Shown here piece by piece: positions 1-6,710 of a DNA stretch of 10,968 nucleotides (positions are counted from its first letter, which is position 1; every line of letters begins with the position of its first letter). The translations under genes were made by a program, and so were the position numbers. The notes beneath the pieces are model-generated. The model was not told the DNA's origin, made no database searches, and worked only from the letters and a program-made list of their open reading frames with translations. Source of the DNA: a bacterium (lineage in GTDB: Bacteria > Patescibacteriota > JABMPQ01 > JAQVVF01); NCBI GenBank assembly GCA_030611905.1, contig JAUWOX010000024.1:1-10968 (forward strand), in the 5' to 3' direction.

Positions 1-181
1 AGGGCTAATGTTTTTGGATGTTTATGATTATAATACGAAGCTTGATAATGCAGTTGGTGGAATGGGATTTCGTTTTAAGAATCCTGTGGATGAGAGACAG
101 AAGGAAGCCGCGAAGCGATATTTGGAACAGGCAGGGACAAAAGCCGAGGGTATGGTGGCTGGTACATTTAGACTTGTATAG
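1..181 (+). CDS. C-terminal part of an unrecognised protein
   Basis: An open frame (codons starting at base 2) runs from the left edge to a TAG at 179-181, giving about 59 residues that end in GTFRLV. An ATG at 8-10 is available, but nothing upstream is visible, so this is most likely the tail of a longer gene. The composition looks coding: a mixed, charged segment (NPVDERQKEAAKRYLEQAG) suggests a short helix. A strong intrinsic terminator follows 41 bases downstream, which supports a real transcript ending here. I do not recognise the family and assign no function. Confidence 0.6.
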   Translation, partial: GLMFLDVYDYNTKLDNAVGGMGFRFKNPVDERQKEAAKRYLEQAGTKAEGMVAGTFRLV

Positions 182-222
182 ATAGTTAATAATATTATTG
201 ATCTTTGATTTTTGTTCTTTTG

Positions 223-249
223 ATCATGCTGTGGAAGCATGATTTTTTT
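223..249 (+). terminator. Intrinsic terminator after the left-edge gene
   Basis: Perfect 8-bp stem ATCATGCT (223-230) with AGCATGAT (236-243), 5-base loop GTGGA, followed by a T run to 249. It ends the plus-strand transcript coming from the left edge. Confidence 0.8.
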
Positions 250-362
250 ATCCCAAAAAATTTTCTTGTTTTTATTGCTATTTTTATTGTTGTGAATCTT
301 TTGACTAAGAATGAGTGGAAATGTTGTTTATAATTAGGAAAATTTAAGGGATAAATTCCAAT

Positions 363-387
363 AAAAAACCAGCCTTGTCAGCTGATT
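363..387 (-). terminator. Intrinsic terminator of the minus-strand gene run
   Basis: On the minus strand AATCAGC (387-381) pairs with GCTGGTT (373-367), with one G-T wobble and a 7-base loop, followed by six T (368-363). It lies just past the stop of the DUF6790 gene. On the plus strand the same bases also give a T run at 386-391 but with an internal mismatch, so weak bidirectional action is possible. Confidence 0.75.
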
Positions 388-399
388 TTTTAATATTGA

Positions 400-888
400 T
401 TAATAGCCGAGCTTGAAGAGAATTAGCAGGGTAACGAGAACCACTGGAAATAGAAGATCATAGTATAATACACTCCCGGCATTGAGAGGGGACTTATTAT
501 TTGATTTCATGATGTCTAGGACATGGCCTATGCCCATCATAAAAAGCATGAATGAATAGCCAATAACTGCGGCAGTCCAGAAGTCTCCTTGATACCAGAT
601 GCATAAAAATCCCAGGATTCCAAAAGCTCCGTCAGCGGCTCCAACTTCTTTTTGAAAGGGGCTGGGGGCCCAGCCAATTCCGGCAGCTACTTTGTTGCCA
701 ATGGGGGAATACCAGTGGACTATGAATGAGATAAGGCCCATGATACCGACTGACCAGACTAGATAATTCTGCAAGAGTGTTTCGACCCAGGGATTGTTGT
801 AGATTAATACACTGCCTATTGAATAAATCGTTGCTGCCAGGAGAATGATGACAAAGATGTTGTGATTGATTTTGTCTTTGAATGACAT
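400..888 (-). CDS. DUF6790 family integral membrane protein
   Basis: A 162-residue membrane protein. It matches my memory of the DUF6790 family: the central motif GWxxSPFQxEVGxAD at residues 72-86, then a GxLGxLC helix (90-96), and the late conserved piece NAGSVLYYDLLFP (136-148). About five hydrophobic segments are visible, near 11-30, 42-58, 84-99, 102-125 and 142-160, so it should sit in the cytoplasmic membrane. The family has no established biochemical role. It is the last gene of the minus-strand run, 23 bases after the HD-domain gene and just before a terminator, so it is probably co-transcribed with it. No SD is seen before the ATG at 888. Confidence 0.8.
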   Translation of the reverse strand: MSFKDKINHNIFVIILLAATIYSIGSVLIYNNPWVETLLQNYLVWSVGIMGLISFIVHWYSPIGNKVAAGIGWAPSPFQKEVGAADGAFGILGFLCIWYQGDFWTAAVIGYSFMLFMMGIGHVLDIMKSNNKSPLNAGSVLYYDLLFPVVLVTLLILFKLGY

Positions 889-911
889 AGATTTTGTTTT
901 AATTAATATTT

Positions 912-1469
912 TTATTTTAATAGAAGCATGGCTGCTTCATATTTAGGTTCTATTATTTTTTTTGATTTGTCAAAATGCAGTTGGCTGTATTTGTTTTCAA
1001 GTTTTGTTCTAACAGATATTTTAGCCTTGCCTTGGTCTAAGTTTTCGTAAGCATAAGCAGCCTTGAATAGACCGGGGAGATTTTCAAAAGCGCTTAGAGT
1101 ATCAGCTTCAGCAATTATTTTTTCTTCGATCGTTGTGCAGATATTTTTTTGGGAGCCGCGGTGATTTAAGATGCATTTTTTAATTAGTTCTATTTTTGCA
1201 GGTGGATAGTGAAGTTCTTTTAGCTTTTGTTCGGCAATTTTGGCACTGGTGATATGATGATCTTTGCGGCCATGAATAATTGAACCAATATCGGGCAGCC
1301 AGGCAGCCAGCATAATGATTTCTTTGTCGCCGCCTAACTGATCAGTTAACTTTTTGGCATAATTAACAACAGGGATAAAATGGAAATGTAAAGGTTCATA
1401 GCCATATTTGCTAGTTGGTTTCTTGCATTCGTTTTCAACAAATTTTTTTACTTTATGAACAATGTTCAT
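912..1469 (-). CDS. HD-domain phosphohydrolase-like protein with altered HD motif
   Basis: A 185-residue protein with the order of metal-ligand motifs of small HD-superfamily proteins: an early His (H28 or H30 in PLHFHFIPV), the HD position at 59-60, HHITSA (H71/H72), LNHRGS (H103), and AEADTLSAF (D123). In active members the second motif reads LHDIG. Here it reads AAWLPDIGS, so the metal-binding His is Pro (codon CCC where CAC would be His). The rest of the site is intact. The protein may be inactive, may bind metal in another way, or the base may be a consensus error. Only 6 bases separate it from the upstream lipoprotein gene, which points to one operon. HD proteins of this size usually hydrolyse phosphoesters of nucleotides or signal nucleotides; the substrate here cannot be inferred. 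Confidence 0.75.
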   Translation of the reverse strand: MNIVHKVKKFVENECKKPTSKYGYEPLHFHFIPVVNYAKKLTDQLGGDKEIIMLAAWLPDIGSIIHGRKDHHITSAKIAEQKLKELHYPPAKIELIKKCILNHRGSQKNICTTIEEKIIAEADTLSAFENLPGLFKAAYAYENLDQGKAKISVRTKLENKYSQLHFDKSKKIIEPKYEAAMLLLK

Positions 1470-1475
1470 AGATAC

Positions 1476-1676
1476 TTATTCAGGGCAGTCTTCTTCCCAG
1501 CTTTTTATACATTTTTCTTTTGATTCGCACCAGGTGTAGCCGCCTCCAATAAGACAGCCATGTTCGTCTTTTTCTCCTCCAATGACATTTTCTTCCTCGC
1601 TTTGTTTGTCGCAGCTGAAGGCAGAAACAGAAAGTACGACCAAGAGAGCAAGGAGGATGACGATTGTTTTTTTCAT
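1476..1676 (-). CDS. Small Cys-rich putative lipoprotein
   Basis: A 66-residue exported protein. It has a short basic start (MKKT) and a hydrophobic core to about residue 20, then AFSC with Cys22 as the likely lipidated residue; the -2 Phe makes this a loose lipobox. After an acidic linker comes a compact segment with Cys41, Cys50, Cys56 and Cys64 in the pattern GCxxxxGYxWCxxxxxCxxxWEExC. I have met this pattern as a small C-terminal module in lipoproteins of archaea and uncultured bacteria. It probably forms two disulfides outside the membrane. Function unknown. It lies between the K+ channel gene (22 bases) and the HD gene (6 bases). The plus-strand open frame across it is a shadow. Confidence 0.7.
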   Translation of the reverse strand: MKKTIVILLALLVVLSVSAFSCDKQSEEENVIGGEKDEHGCLIGGGYTWCESKEKCIKSWEEDCPE

Positions 1677-1698
1677 TTGTTTTTGTTAATTATAATAA

Positions 1699-2253
1699 TT
1701 AAAATTCTTTATGGGATTTTTTGGGAAGTAATGAAAAGAGGTGAAGGGTGAGGGCGATATAAATAAAGCCAGACAGAGCTTCTATTGCTGTAATCCATTT
1801 GAAATTACCAAAGGGTACAATATCACCATAGCCTAATGTTGTAATTGTGGCAATTGAAAAATACATTGAGTCGCCGAAACTAAGAGGATTGGCTATCTGC
1901 TTGTTCATTAAAATATGATTGTTGTTATCGTAGGGTAGGATATGATAGGAAATGCCGTAGATGAATATGATGGCGATGAATAGGATTATAGCAATAATAA
2001 AAAAGGTGTTTCTGGAAAGTATTTTGATGCTGGCGTTTAGGTAAAAGGCGAATAATAATCCGAAGGTTATTAATAATAAAAAGACCGTTAGAGAAAACCA
2101 AGGATGAATGATTTGGAGTCCGAGTTGGTATAGGATTACTAACAGAAGATATAAGGCGGTGGCAATTAGGATAAAGAAGAATGGTAATTTGGCATTGTTA
2201 TAGATGTCTTTGAGGAGATTGAAGTGGCGTTTAAAAAAGTTTTGTTTTTGCAT
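1699..2253 (-). CDS. Potassium channel family protein (ion channel domain)
   Basis: A 184-residue membrane protein with a clear K+ channel pore: a pore helix (SFGDSMYFSIATITT, from residue 125) followed by the selectivity filter TLGYGD at 139-144. Hydrophobic segments lie at about 22-43, 53-73, 83-104 and 152-175, so there are two extra helices before the usual TM-pore-TM unit. No voltage-sensor Arg ladder and no cytoplasmic RCK/TrkA-N domain are visible. The protein ends only 9 residues after the last helix, so gating would need a partner or be constitutive. It should form a tetramer that passes K+ across the cytoplasmic membrane. It lies 11 bases after the 121-aa gene and 22 before the lipoprotein gene, consistent with an operon. 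Confidence 0.88.
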   Translation of the reverse strand: MQKQNFFKRHFNLLKDIYNNAKLPFFFILIATALYLLLVILYQLGLQIIHPWFSLTVFLLLITFGLLFAFYLNASIKILSRNTFFIIAIILFIAIIFIYGISYHILPYDNNNHILMNKQIANPLSFGDSMYFSIATITTLGYGDIVPFGNFKWITAIEALSGFIYIALTLHLFSLLPKKSHKEF

Positions 2254-2264
2254 GGTTTTTTGTT

Positions 2265-2630
2265 TTAATCTTCGATCTTGAAATCCAAATATTTTTTTTC
2301 AATACCTATCTTAACTGCATAATTTATGACTTCCTTGTATTCTTTTGATGACCATTGTTTTTCGCGAGGGATCCAAAATATTTTGTTTTGAAAAATTATA
2401 CATACTTTATTTTTGTTCCAAAAATGGGCATACCATTCGTTTTTGATATTGTCTGATATTATTTTAGCTGCTTCATCTATTTTATTTTCAGGAATTGATA
2501 ATTTAAAAAGATGCCAGAATTCTGGATATTTTGGGTCGTTATGTTTTTCAACTTTAACGGATAATATTTCGTAGTCATTTAATATGACTGCGTTTTTGAG
2601 TGATTCGGAAAGTATGAAGCCTTTGAACAT
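2265..2630 (-). CDS. Conserved hypothetical protein, 121 aa
   Basis: A soluble protein starting MFKGFILSESLK. It shows the pattern I associate with a small unnamed family in CPR and Firmicutes: an N-terminal MxKGFIxxESL strand, a middle segment with a conserved NEWYAHFWN (about 64-72), a strand CIIFQNKIF (about 77-85), and a C-terminal helix ending in a Leu-Asp-Phe type motif (YLDFKIED). No catalytic signature is evident. The Trp and Tyr cluster is the most distinctive part. The ATG at 2630 follows a 42-base gap with no SD. It is the first of the closely spaced genes down to 400, so it may head that operon, although I see no convincing promoter. Confidence 0.65.
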   Translation of the reverse strand: MFKGFILSESLKNAVILNDYEILSVKVEKHNDPKYPEFWHLFKLSIPENKIDEAAKIISDNIKNEWYAHFWNKNKVCIIFQNKIFWIPREKQWSSKEYKEVINYAVKIGIEKKYLDFKIED

Positions 2631-2672
2631 ATGTTTTTGATTAAGTAATTGAAAAATGCGAATTTTAGCTAT

Positions 2673-3133
2673 TCAATTTCTGTCACTGGACAGCTTATTA
2701 GGAAAATAAACAAGAACATCTATACCTTTCAATTCTATCATTTCAAAATTATCTCTGACCATTAATGTAAAGTTTCCAGATTTTTGCAAATATTTCTCTT
2801 TAAATTTATTATAATTATCGATTTTAAAATCAGGAGCACCTCTTTGCGGTCTTGTTGGATCTGGTTTTCTGATTTTCAGATATTTCAATTGACCGGCGTT
2901 TGTTTCAATGGGTTTGTCTAATAAGAATGTAAATCCTGTTTTTGATTTAGTCAGATCTGTTTCTTTGCCAAGTTTTTTAACAAATTGAATTAATTCTTGA
3001 TATTCAGATTTATTTTTCGTAAAGATTGCAAGATAATCGATAGTGGGTTTGCTTCGTTAGTATTGTTATTGATGGCTTGAATGCTTTGATCTGTAATATA
3101 TTTTACGATTTTTTCGAGTTGGTTTTTGTTCAT
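2673..3133 (-). pseudogene. Conserved hypothetical gene split by a one-base frameshift
   Basis: Two minus-strand frames join into one protein. The first starts at ATG 3133 (MNKNQLEKIVKYIT) and reads to about 3047. The second reads TIDYLAIFTKNK onward, through IRKPDPTRPQRGAPDF, to the TGA at 2673-2675. The second frame has a stop just before the join and no ATG before it, so it cannot stand alone. The break is at the C run 3047-3045 on the minus strand (GGG on plus). One extra C would give ANPTIDYLAIF in one frame and a protein of about 154 residues. The conserved KPDPTRPQRG stretch resembles a family of small hypothetical CPR proteins; I give no function. An in-frame ATG at 3172 would overlap the DUF4160 gene by 22 bases. 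A sequencing or assembly indel is as likely as true decay. Confidence 0.7.
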
Positions 3134-3150
3134 ATTATAATGGCTGAAAT

Positions 3151-3501
3151 TTATTCTGCTAATTTGTTCCATGTTTCTAATATTTCTCTTTTATTTCGTT
3201 TGTAAAAGTATTGTATTTTTTTTCGATCATTGCTTTTTATTTCACCTTTCATGAGTTTGCCATTGTCAATTCTGAAACTAGCATCTATTTCTTTATCATG
3301 ACTTCTTACGTGAAAATGGGGCTGGTTGTGTTTTCCTTCTTTTGGATAAATGTAAAATTTTAATCCATTAACTTTACCAACAAGTGCTTTGGTTTCGTAA
3401 ACCTCACCCTTGTTTGGTTTATATGGCCAGATTCTAAGTCTCGGAAATAAGTTTGTGAGTTTTTTTGATAATATTGAACATTCAACTATTTTATTTATCA
3501 T
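3151..3501 (-). CDS. DUF4160 domain protein
   Basis: A 116-residue protein. Residues about 46-116 match DUF4160: a YIYPKEG strand, the hallmark PHFHV (61-65), ASFRIDNGKLMKGEI (74-88), and a C-terminal helix with the conserved Trp (EILETW, W111). The first 45 residues (many basic and aromatic) are an N-terminal extension that I do not recognise. DUF4160 genes are often found beside DUF2442 genes in pairs resembling toxin-antitoxin modules, but the role is not established. Here the following gene is not DUF2442. That gene begins 17 bases past the DUF4160 stop or, with the alternative start, overlaps it. No strong SD precedes the ATG at 3501. Confidence 0.82.
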   Translation of the reverse strand: MINKIVECSILSKKLTNLFPRLRIWPYKPNKGEVYETKALVGKVNGLKFYIYPKEGKHNQPHFHVRSHDKEIDASFRIDNGKLMKGEIKSNDRKKIQYFYKRNKREILETWNKLAE

Positions 3502-3580
3502 GTCTTGAGTTATTGAGTAATTTTATTTAGCGAGTGAACCGGACGTCCTGTGTTGTACGTCTGTATTCGTTGTGTTTTTA

Positions 3581-4162
3581 TTATTTTGTCCCTTTGCCGA
3601 ATGTGATATCTCCATTGTTAGGATTGATTCTGACACTTCCAATGTCTGTTTCAATGTTCAAGGGCTTTTCAATTTTTAGTTCTTTGTTGACTGTTAAGTC
3701 AATGCCAGTCACTTTATCTTGTGATTGAATTCTTTTGAGCTTGACATCAATAGTTTTCTTAAGTAGTTCTTTAGCTTCACAACTGCTTGTATCTGATTTA
3801 ATGCCAGTTACAGCGCCTTTTGAAATAATATCTTCTAGTAATATAGAGACTTTGGAAGTGTCTTTTTTTTTAATCCCTGATAACCGTTTATCAAAAGCAA
3901 TAATCATTTCGATTATTCCATCCAGGGTGATTTTTGTTTTTTCGATTTCGATTGCTGATTTACGACCTACAAAAAGATCATACAAGGCCTTTAAGGCTGG
4001 GAAAAAATTTAAAAATGCCGATATTGCATTCGTATTTAGTATGCGTTTTTTTCTTTTGCTTAATTCATTTTCAATTCTGGTTTTTAGGTCTTCCTTTAAT
4101 TTCATATGTAGTGTGGTTATTACTTTTTTATTTAGGAGTAGTTTATTTAGATTTGCAGCCAA
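3581..4162 (-). CDS. Unrecognised protein, up to 193 aa
   Basis: I do not recognise this gene. The frame can start at TTG 4162 (193 aa) or at ATG 4105 (174 aa, MKLKEDLKTRI); neither has a clear SD, and ATG 4105 is the safer choice. The N-terminal half is Lys-rich and helical (KTRIENELSKRKKRIL), then a hydrophobic helical hairpin follows (AISAFLNFFPALKALYDLF, about residues 47-65). The C-terminal third looks like short strands (VTGIDLTVNKELKIEK, IGSVRINPNNGDITFGKG). No signal peptide is seen. It stands 79 bases upstream of the DUF4160 gene and 106 bases after DUF4037. The long plus-strand frames across it are antisense shadows. Confidence 0.55.
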   Translation of the reverse strand: MAANLNKLLLNKKVITTLHMKLKEDLKTRIENELSKRKKRILNTNAISAFLNFFPALKALYDLFVGRKSAIEIEKTKITLDGIIEMIIAFDKRLSGIKKKDTSKVSILLEDIISKGAVTGIKSDTSSCEAKELLKKTIDVKLKRIQSQDKVTGIDLTVNKELKIEKPLNIETDIGSVRINPNNGDITFGKGTK

Positions 4163-4268
4163 GGCTTTTCTAGAAAAGAGCAGCGAATATGGCGTACGAT
4201 AGGTTATATGCGAACTTATTTATATTTTACTGTAAACAAGGTAAAAAAATTAAAAAGACTTTTGCTTT

Positions 4269-5354
4269 TTATTTGTATAAATTCTTCATTTTTTTTAATA
4301 GTTTATTGCTCTCTAATAGGTCAACAGAATTGGTAATTTGATTTACAGAGCCTATGTTAGGCTTAATATTTAAAATAGTTTTATCTTTTATTTGTTTTTT
4401 TATTTCTTTTGCAAAAATATCACCATGAATTACAAGATAAGGCCTGTCGTGAAATTTTGAAACCTTTGTTGCAAGTGCTTTAGTTATTTTTAGGTCATTG
4501 TGCATAGTAGCAATAATTTCGTAAGTCTGTGATAATTGATTTTCTTTTTCTTTCCAATCATCAGAAGATATAATTTTGTTTAGAATGGGAGTAAGTTTTT
4601 TGGCGGATTTGAGTTTTTCAAAAGCAGTACCGAACCATTTACTATAAGGTGTATATTCTTTTTCCATTAAAAAACAAAGTCTCATTATCGATTGGACTAA
4701 TCTAGTGGTAATAATTTTTGATCCTAATTTATCATTTATATCTTCACATCTCCCAATGAAAGGTTCTTCTTGTCCAATTTTTGTCCATTCAGAAGCCAAA
4801 AGATAAAGCCAAACATCATTGGGGTAGTAATTAAACTTTTTTTGAATGTTTTTAATTCCAATTTGATCGTAAAAAACTTTGCCACTTTGTATGGTTCTGA
4901 GCTTTTGTTCTGAAGATGTGAGCCAGTCGAATATCGTCAATTCATTATTGGGATCAACTCCGAGATATTCATTAAAGAAGGATTTGATCGTGAAAATTTC
5001 TACTTTATGATTGATAGATTGTCCTGCTCTTGCCTTTGATAATAATTGTACACCAACTTTATTAGGTTCGTTGAAGTGAGTTGAGTATCCATGAAATGTT
5101 GATGGTAATTGTTTGCTTAAAGTGTCTGAAATTTTATCTTTCTTGTTAAAATCTTTTTCTTCTAAAAAAAGCATTACACGAGGTCCCCAATGGTGATCTG
5201 TTGATCTTTCTGTGTCAAAGCCTAGGACTTCAGAACCAAAGCCGATTAGTCCAGCTGAATATTTTAAATCTGAAGAATTTGTTTTGATGATTTTTTGTAC
5301 GACTTCATTGAAAAACATTTCGCTAAGTCGCATTCCTTGTATGTATTTTGTCAT
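4269..5354 (-). CDS. DUF4037 domain protein (nucleotidyltransferase-like)
   Basis: A 361-residue protein with the DUF4037 signatures: GSEVLGFDTERSTDHHWGPR at 40-59, a central helical part with LASEWTKIGQEEPFIGRC (186-203), and YSKWFGTAFEKL (237-248). The GS followed by DHH is reminiscent of the GS...DxD site of nucleotidyltransferases. The second Asp-type position is His here (DHHW), which I also recall in family members, so enzymatic activity is uncertain. DUF4037 proteins have no settled function. A good promoter (5423-5395) lies upstream, with a predicted 5' leader of about 34 bases and no SD. Its 3' end overlaps a weak AT-only hairpin (4252-4270) that might act as a terminator. Confidence 0.85.
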   Translation of the reverse strand: MTKYIQGMRLSEMFFNEVVQKIIKTNSSDLKYSAGLIGFGSEVLGFDTERSTDHHWGPRVMLFLEEKDFNKKDKISDTLSKQLPSTFHGYSTHFNEPNKVGVQLLSKARAGQSINHKVEIFTIKSFFNEYLGVDPNNELTIFDWLTSSEQKLRTIQSGKVFYDQIGIKNIQKKFNYYPNDVWLYLLASEWTKIGQEEPFIGRCEDINDKLGSKIITTRLVQSIMRLCFLMEKEYTPYSKWFGTAFEKLKSAKKLTPILNKIISSDDWKEKENQLSQTYEIIATMHNDLKITKALATKVSKFHDRPYLVIHGDIFAKEIKKQIKDKTILNIKPNIGSVNQITNSVDLLESNKLLKKMKNLYK

Positions 5355-5394
5355 ATTGCTTATTTATCAAATTAAAACTTTGATTTTTGTTTTA

Positions 5395-5423
5395 ATTATA
5401 TTTTAAAATTTGGGCTAGGTAAA
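5395..5423 (-). promoter_or_regulatory. Promoter for the DUF4037 gene
   Basis: Minus strand: -35 TTTACC (5423-5418), 17-base spacer, consensus -10 TATAAT (5400-5395). Transcription would begin near 5388, about 34 bases before ATG 5354. Confidence 0.55.
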
Positions 5424-5484
5424 GACGAAATTATTGATTTTTTTCCTTAATTAAGGGGGTTTTATGGTTTTTTGATTGATTGAT

Positions 5485-5513
5485 TTGACTTTTTTGTTAG
5501 GAAGTGATAATTT
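5485..5513 (+). promoter_or_regulatory. Promoter for the 124-aa orphan gene
   Basis: Consensus-like -35 TTGACT (5485-5490), 17-base spacer ending in TGA (extended -10 TG at 5505-5506), -10 TAATTT (5508-5513). The predicted leader from about 5520 to 5630 is roughly 110 bases and contains the 5593-5609 hairpin. Confidence 0.5.
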
Positions 5514-5592
5514 ACATGTTATGCAAAATTATTCATTGTTCTTTGAAATTTATATGCCGGATTTGCACTTCATTAAGTATGAGGGCCGGTGG

Positions 5593-5609
5593 CCGAACTA
5601 AGGGTTCGG
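5593..5609 (+). promoter_or_regulatory. 5'-leader hairpin shared with the 255-aa gene
   Basis: CCGAAC (5593-5598), loop TAAGG, GTTCGG (5604-5609): a perfect 6-bp stem in an AT-rich leader, 9 bases before the SD (AAAGGAGG). The same stem sequence with a 3-base loop lies at the matching place before the 255-aa gene. The changed loop length argues for an RNA hairpin over a DNA operator; see findings. Confidence 0.5.
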
Positions 5610-5630
5610 TTTGATGCGAAAGGAGGAGCT

Positions 5631-6005
5631 ATGTCCGACAGAAATGGTTGGGATACAATCGTTAGATTACGGTGTTCTTTGCCGGGAGTTATGGCGAAAT
5701 TGTTTGGTCATGCTGAGCGGTTGAGATTGGATATTTCCAGCAAGCGCGAGAGTATGGTGCAGTTTGTTAAGATGCTCAATGGAGAAGGTGGAACCATTAG
5801 TCTTTGTTTTGATAGTGATGACCTTGACAGGGCAGGGAGTGAGGCGCTCCAGCAATTGCTTAATGATTGTAAGATTTTTAATGACGCAGCTGCGCGTAAT
5901 CGGAGAGCTCGGCAGGGGGAACCGCCGCGGATCACGCTTTATCCGGATAGGTATATGAGGCATATGGGTGATGGTGAACTTGATTGGATGACCGTTGAGA
6001 GATAA
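5631..6005 (+). CDS. Orphan protein, 124 aa, strong SD
   Basis: I do not recognise this protein. The start is set at ATG 5631 because the perfect SD AAAGGAGG (5619-5626) lies just 4 bases before it. A GTG at 5589 in the same frame would add 14 residues but would put the SD and hairpin inside the coding region. The protein (MSDRNGWDTIVRLRCSLP...) is soluble, rich in Arg and Asp, and alternates helix and strand; a very basic patch (NRRARQGEPPR) precedes the C-terminal end. Its GC content and codon choice (CGG, GCG, CTC) differ from the AT-rich minus-strand run to its left. It is a complete single-gene unit with promoter, leader hairpin, SD and terminator. Antisense frames across it are shadows. 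Confidence 0.7.
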   Translation: MSDRNGWDTIVRLRCSLPGVMAKLFGHAERLRLDISSKRESMVQFVKMLNGEGGTISLCFDSDDLDRAGSEALQQLLNDCKIFNDAAARNRRARQGEPPRITLYPDRYMRHMGDGELDWMTVER

Positions 6006-6053
6006 GTGATCTGACGCTGTACTTTTAATTTGTACTAGGATAATAGATCCAAT

Positions 6054-6081
6054 AACGTTGACTTGATGTTGACGTTTTTTT
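6054..6081 (+). terminator. Intrinsic terminator of the 124-aa gene
   Basis: AACGTTGAC (6054-6062) pairs with GTTGACGTT (6068-6076) over nine positions, two of them G-T wobbles, with loop TTGAT. A T run follows to 6081. It lies 48 bases after the stop codon. Confidence 0.8.
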
Positions 6082-6185
6082 ATTGTCTAAGCAAAAAGCT
6101 TGTAAATAAGTGGGATAATTGTGTTATTGTCTGTTTTGTTAGTGTAATTATACCTCAAAATCAGCTAGGATTAAAGAGATATTTC

Positions 6186-6194
6186 TGTTATAAT
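6186..6194 (+). promoter_or_regulatory. Extended -10 promoter of the Nudix gene
   Basis: TGTTATAAT: a TGn extension plus consensus TATAAT (6189-6194). No good -35 is seen. The start point would fall near 6201, directly before ATG 6202, implying a leaderless mRNA. An almost identical box lies at 7585-7593. Confidence 0.6.
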
Positions 6195-6201
6195 ATTTTA
6201 T

Positions 6202-6633
6202 ATGTCAACAAAACTAGAATTTTCAGCTGGGGGGATTGTTTATAAAAAAACAAAACAAGGCATTAAGATTGCTCTGATTTTGGATCCTTTTAGAAAGTGG
6301 ACCTTTGCTAAGGGGCATATTGAAGAAAATGAGAGACCCGAGAGGGCGGCTTTGCGGGAGGTTGAAGAAGAAACTGGAATGTTGGGGCTGAAACTTATTG
6401 AGAAGTTGGGGGAGATGACTTATTCGTTTAGGGCCAAGGGAGATTTGATTAATAAAGTAGTTTATTGGTATTTGATGGAAGCGCCGGAAGATGTTAATAT
6501 TGAGTTACAAGATGCTGAAGGGATTGCAGATTTGAAGTGGGTAAATGTTGATGAATTGGAGAGGGTTGCTAGCTATAAAGACATGGAGGATGTGGTGAAT
6601 AAGGCGGTGCAAATATTAAATATTGAACATTAA
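6202..6633 (+). CDS. Nudix hydrolase
   Basis: A 143-residue Nudix-family protein, the usual length for a single domain. The complete Nudix box GX5EX7REVXEEXG is present from G38 to G59 (G38, E44, R52, E53, E56, G59), which would bind Mg2+ and cleave a nucleoside diphosphate linked to another group. It opens with SAGGIVYKK (8-16), and the WTFAKGHIE context (33-41) resembles the WxxPKGH of diadenosine-polyphosphate (Ap4A) hydrolases, so an Ap4A/NTP clean-up role is the best guess; the Pro is Ala here. It appears to be transcribed alone, from an extended -10 box directly before the ATG and with no SD. The 14-base unit ATTAAATATTGAAY occurs twice in tandem across its stop codon (6615-6642). Confidence 0.92.
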   Translation: MSTKLEFSAGGIVYKKTKQGIKIALILDPFRKWTFAKGHIEENERPERAALREVEEETGMLGLKLIEKLGEMTYSFRAKGDLINKVVYWYLMEAPEDVNIELQDAEGIADLKWVNVDELERVASYKDMEDVVNKAVQILNIEH

Positions 6634-6668
6634 ATATTGAATACTGCTGCATTATTGGGAAATATTTT

Positions 6669-6695
6669 AAAAAAAAAGACTGCTATTGGGCAGTC
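6669..6695 (-). terminator. Intrinsic terminator of the 255-aa gene
   Basis: Minus strand GACTGC (6695-6690), loop CCAATA, GCAGTC (6683-6678), then a run of T to 6669. It lies 15 bases past the stop of the minus-strand gene. The plus strand has no T run after the stem, so the Nudix gene has no obvious terminator of its own. Confidence 0.8.
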
Positions 6696-6710
6696 ATGAG
6701 AAAGATCTTT

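Noticed and set aside
301..334. TTGACT (301-306) and TATAAT (329-334) on plus, between two convergent genes
   Set aside because: The spacer is 22 bases, far from 17, and no gene follows; a small RNA ending at the 363-391 hairpin is possible but unsupported.
3541..3548. Palindrome GGACGTCC between the DUF4160 gene and the 193-aa gene
   Set aside because: Too short to distinguish from chance; no T run for a terminator on either strand and no second copy seen.
3735..4202. Long plus-strand open frames opposite the 193-aa gene
   Set aside because: Hydrophobic, Ser/Phe-rich shadow translation of an AT-rich Lys-rich gene; no start signal and no family likeness.
4252..4270. AAAAAG/CTTTTT hairpin at the end of the DUF4037 gene
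   Set aside because: A stem of nearly all A-T pairs is too weak to call a terminator with confidence.
5667..5963. Minus-strand frames opposite the 124-aa gene
   Set aside because: The plus strand has promoter, SD and terminator; the antisense frames have none.
6615..6642. Tandem 14-base duplication ATTAAATATTGAAY
   Set aside because: A short local duplication across the Nudix stop codon in AT-rich DNA; only two copies and no wider pattern.
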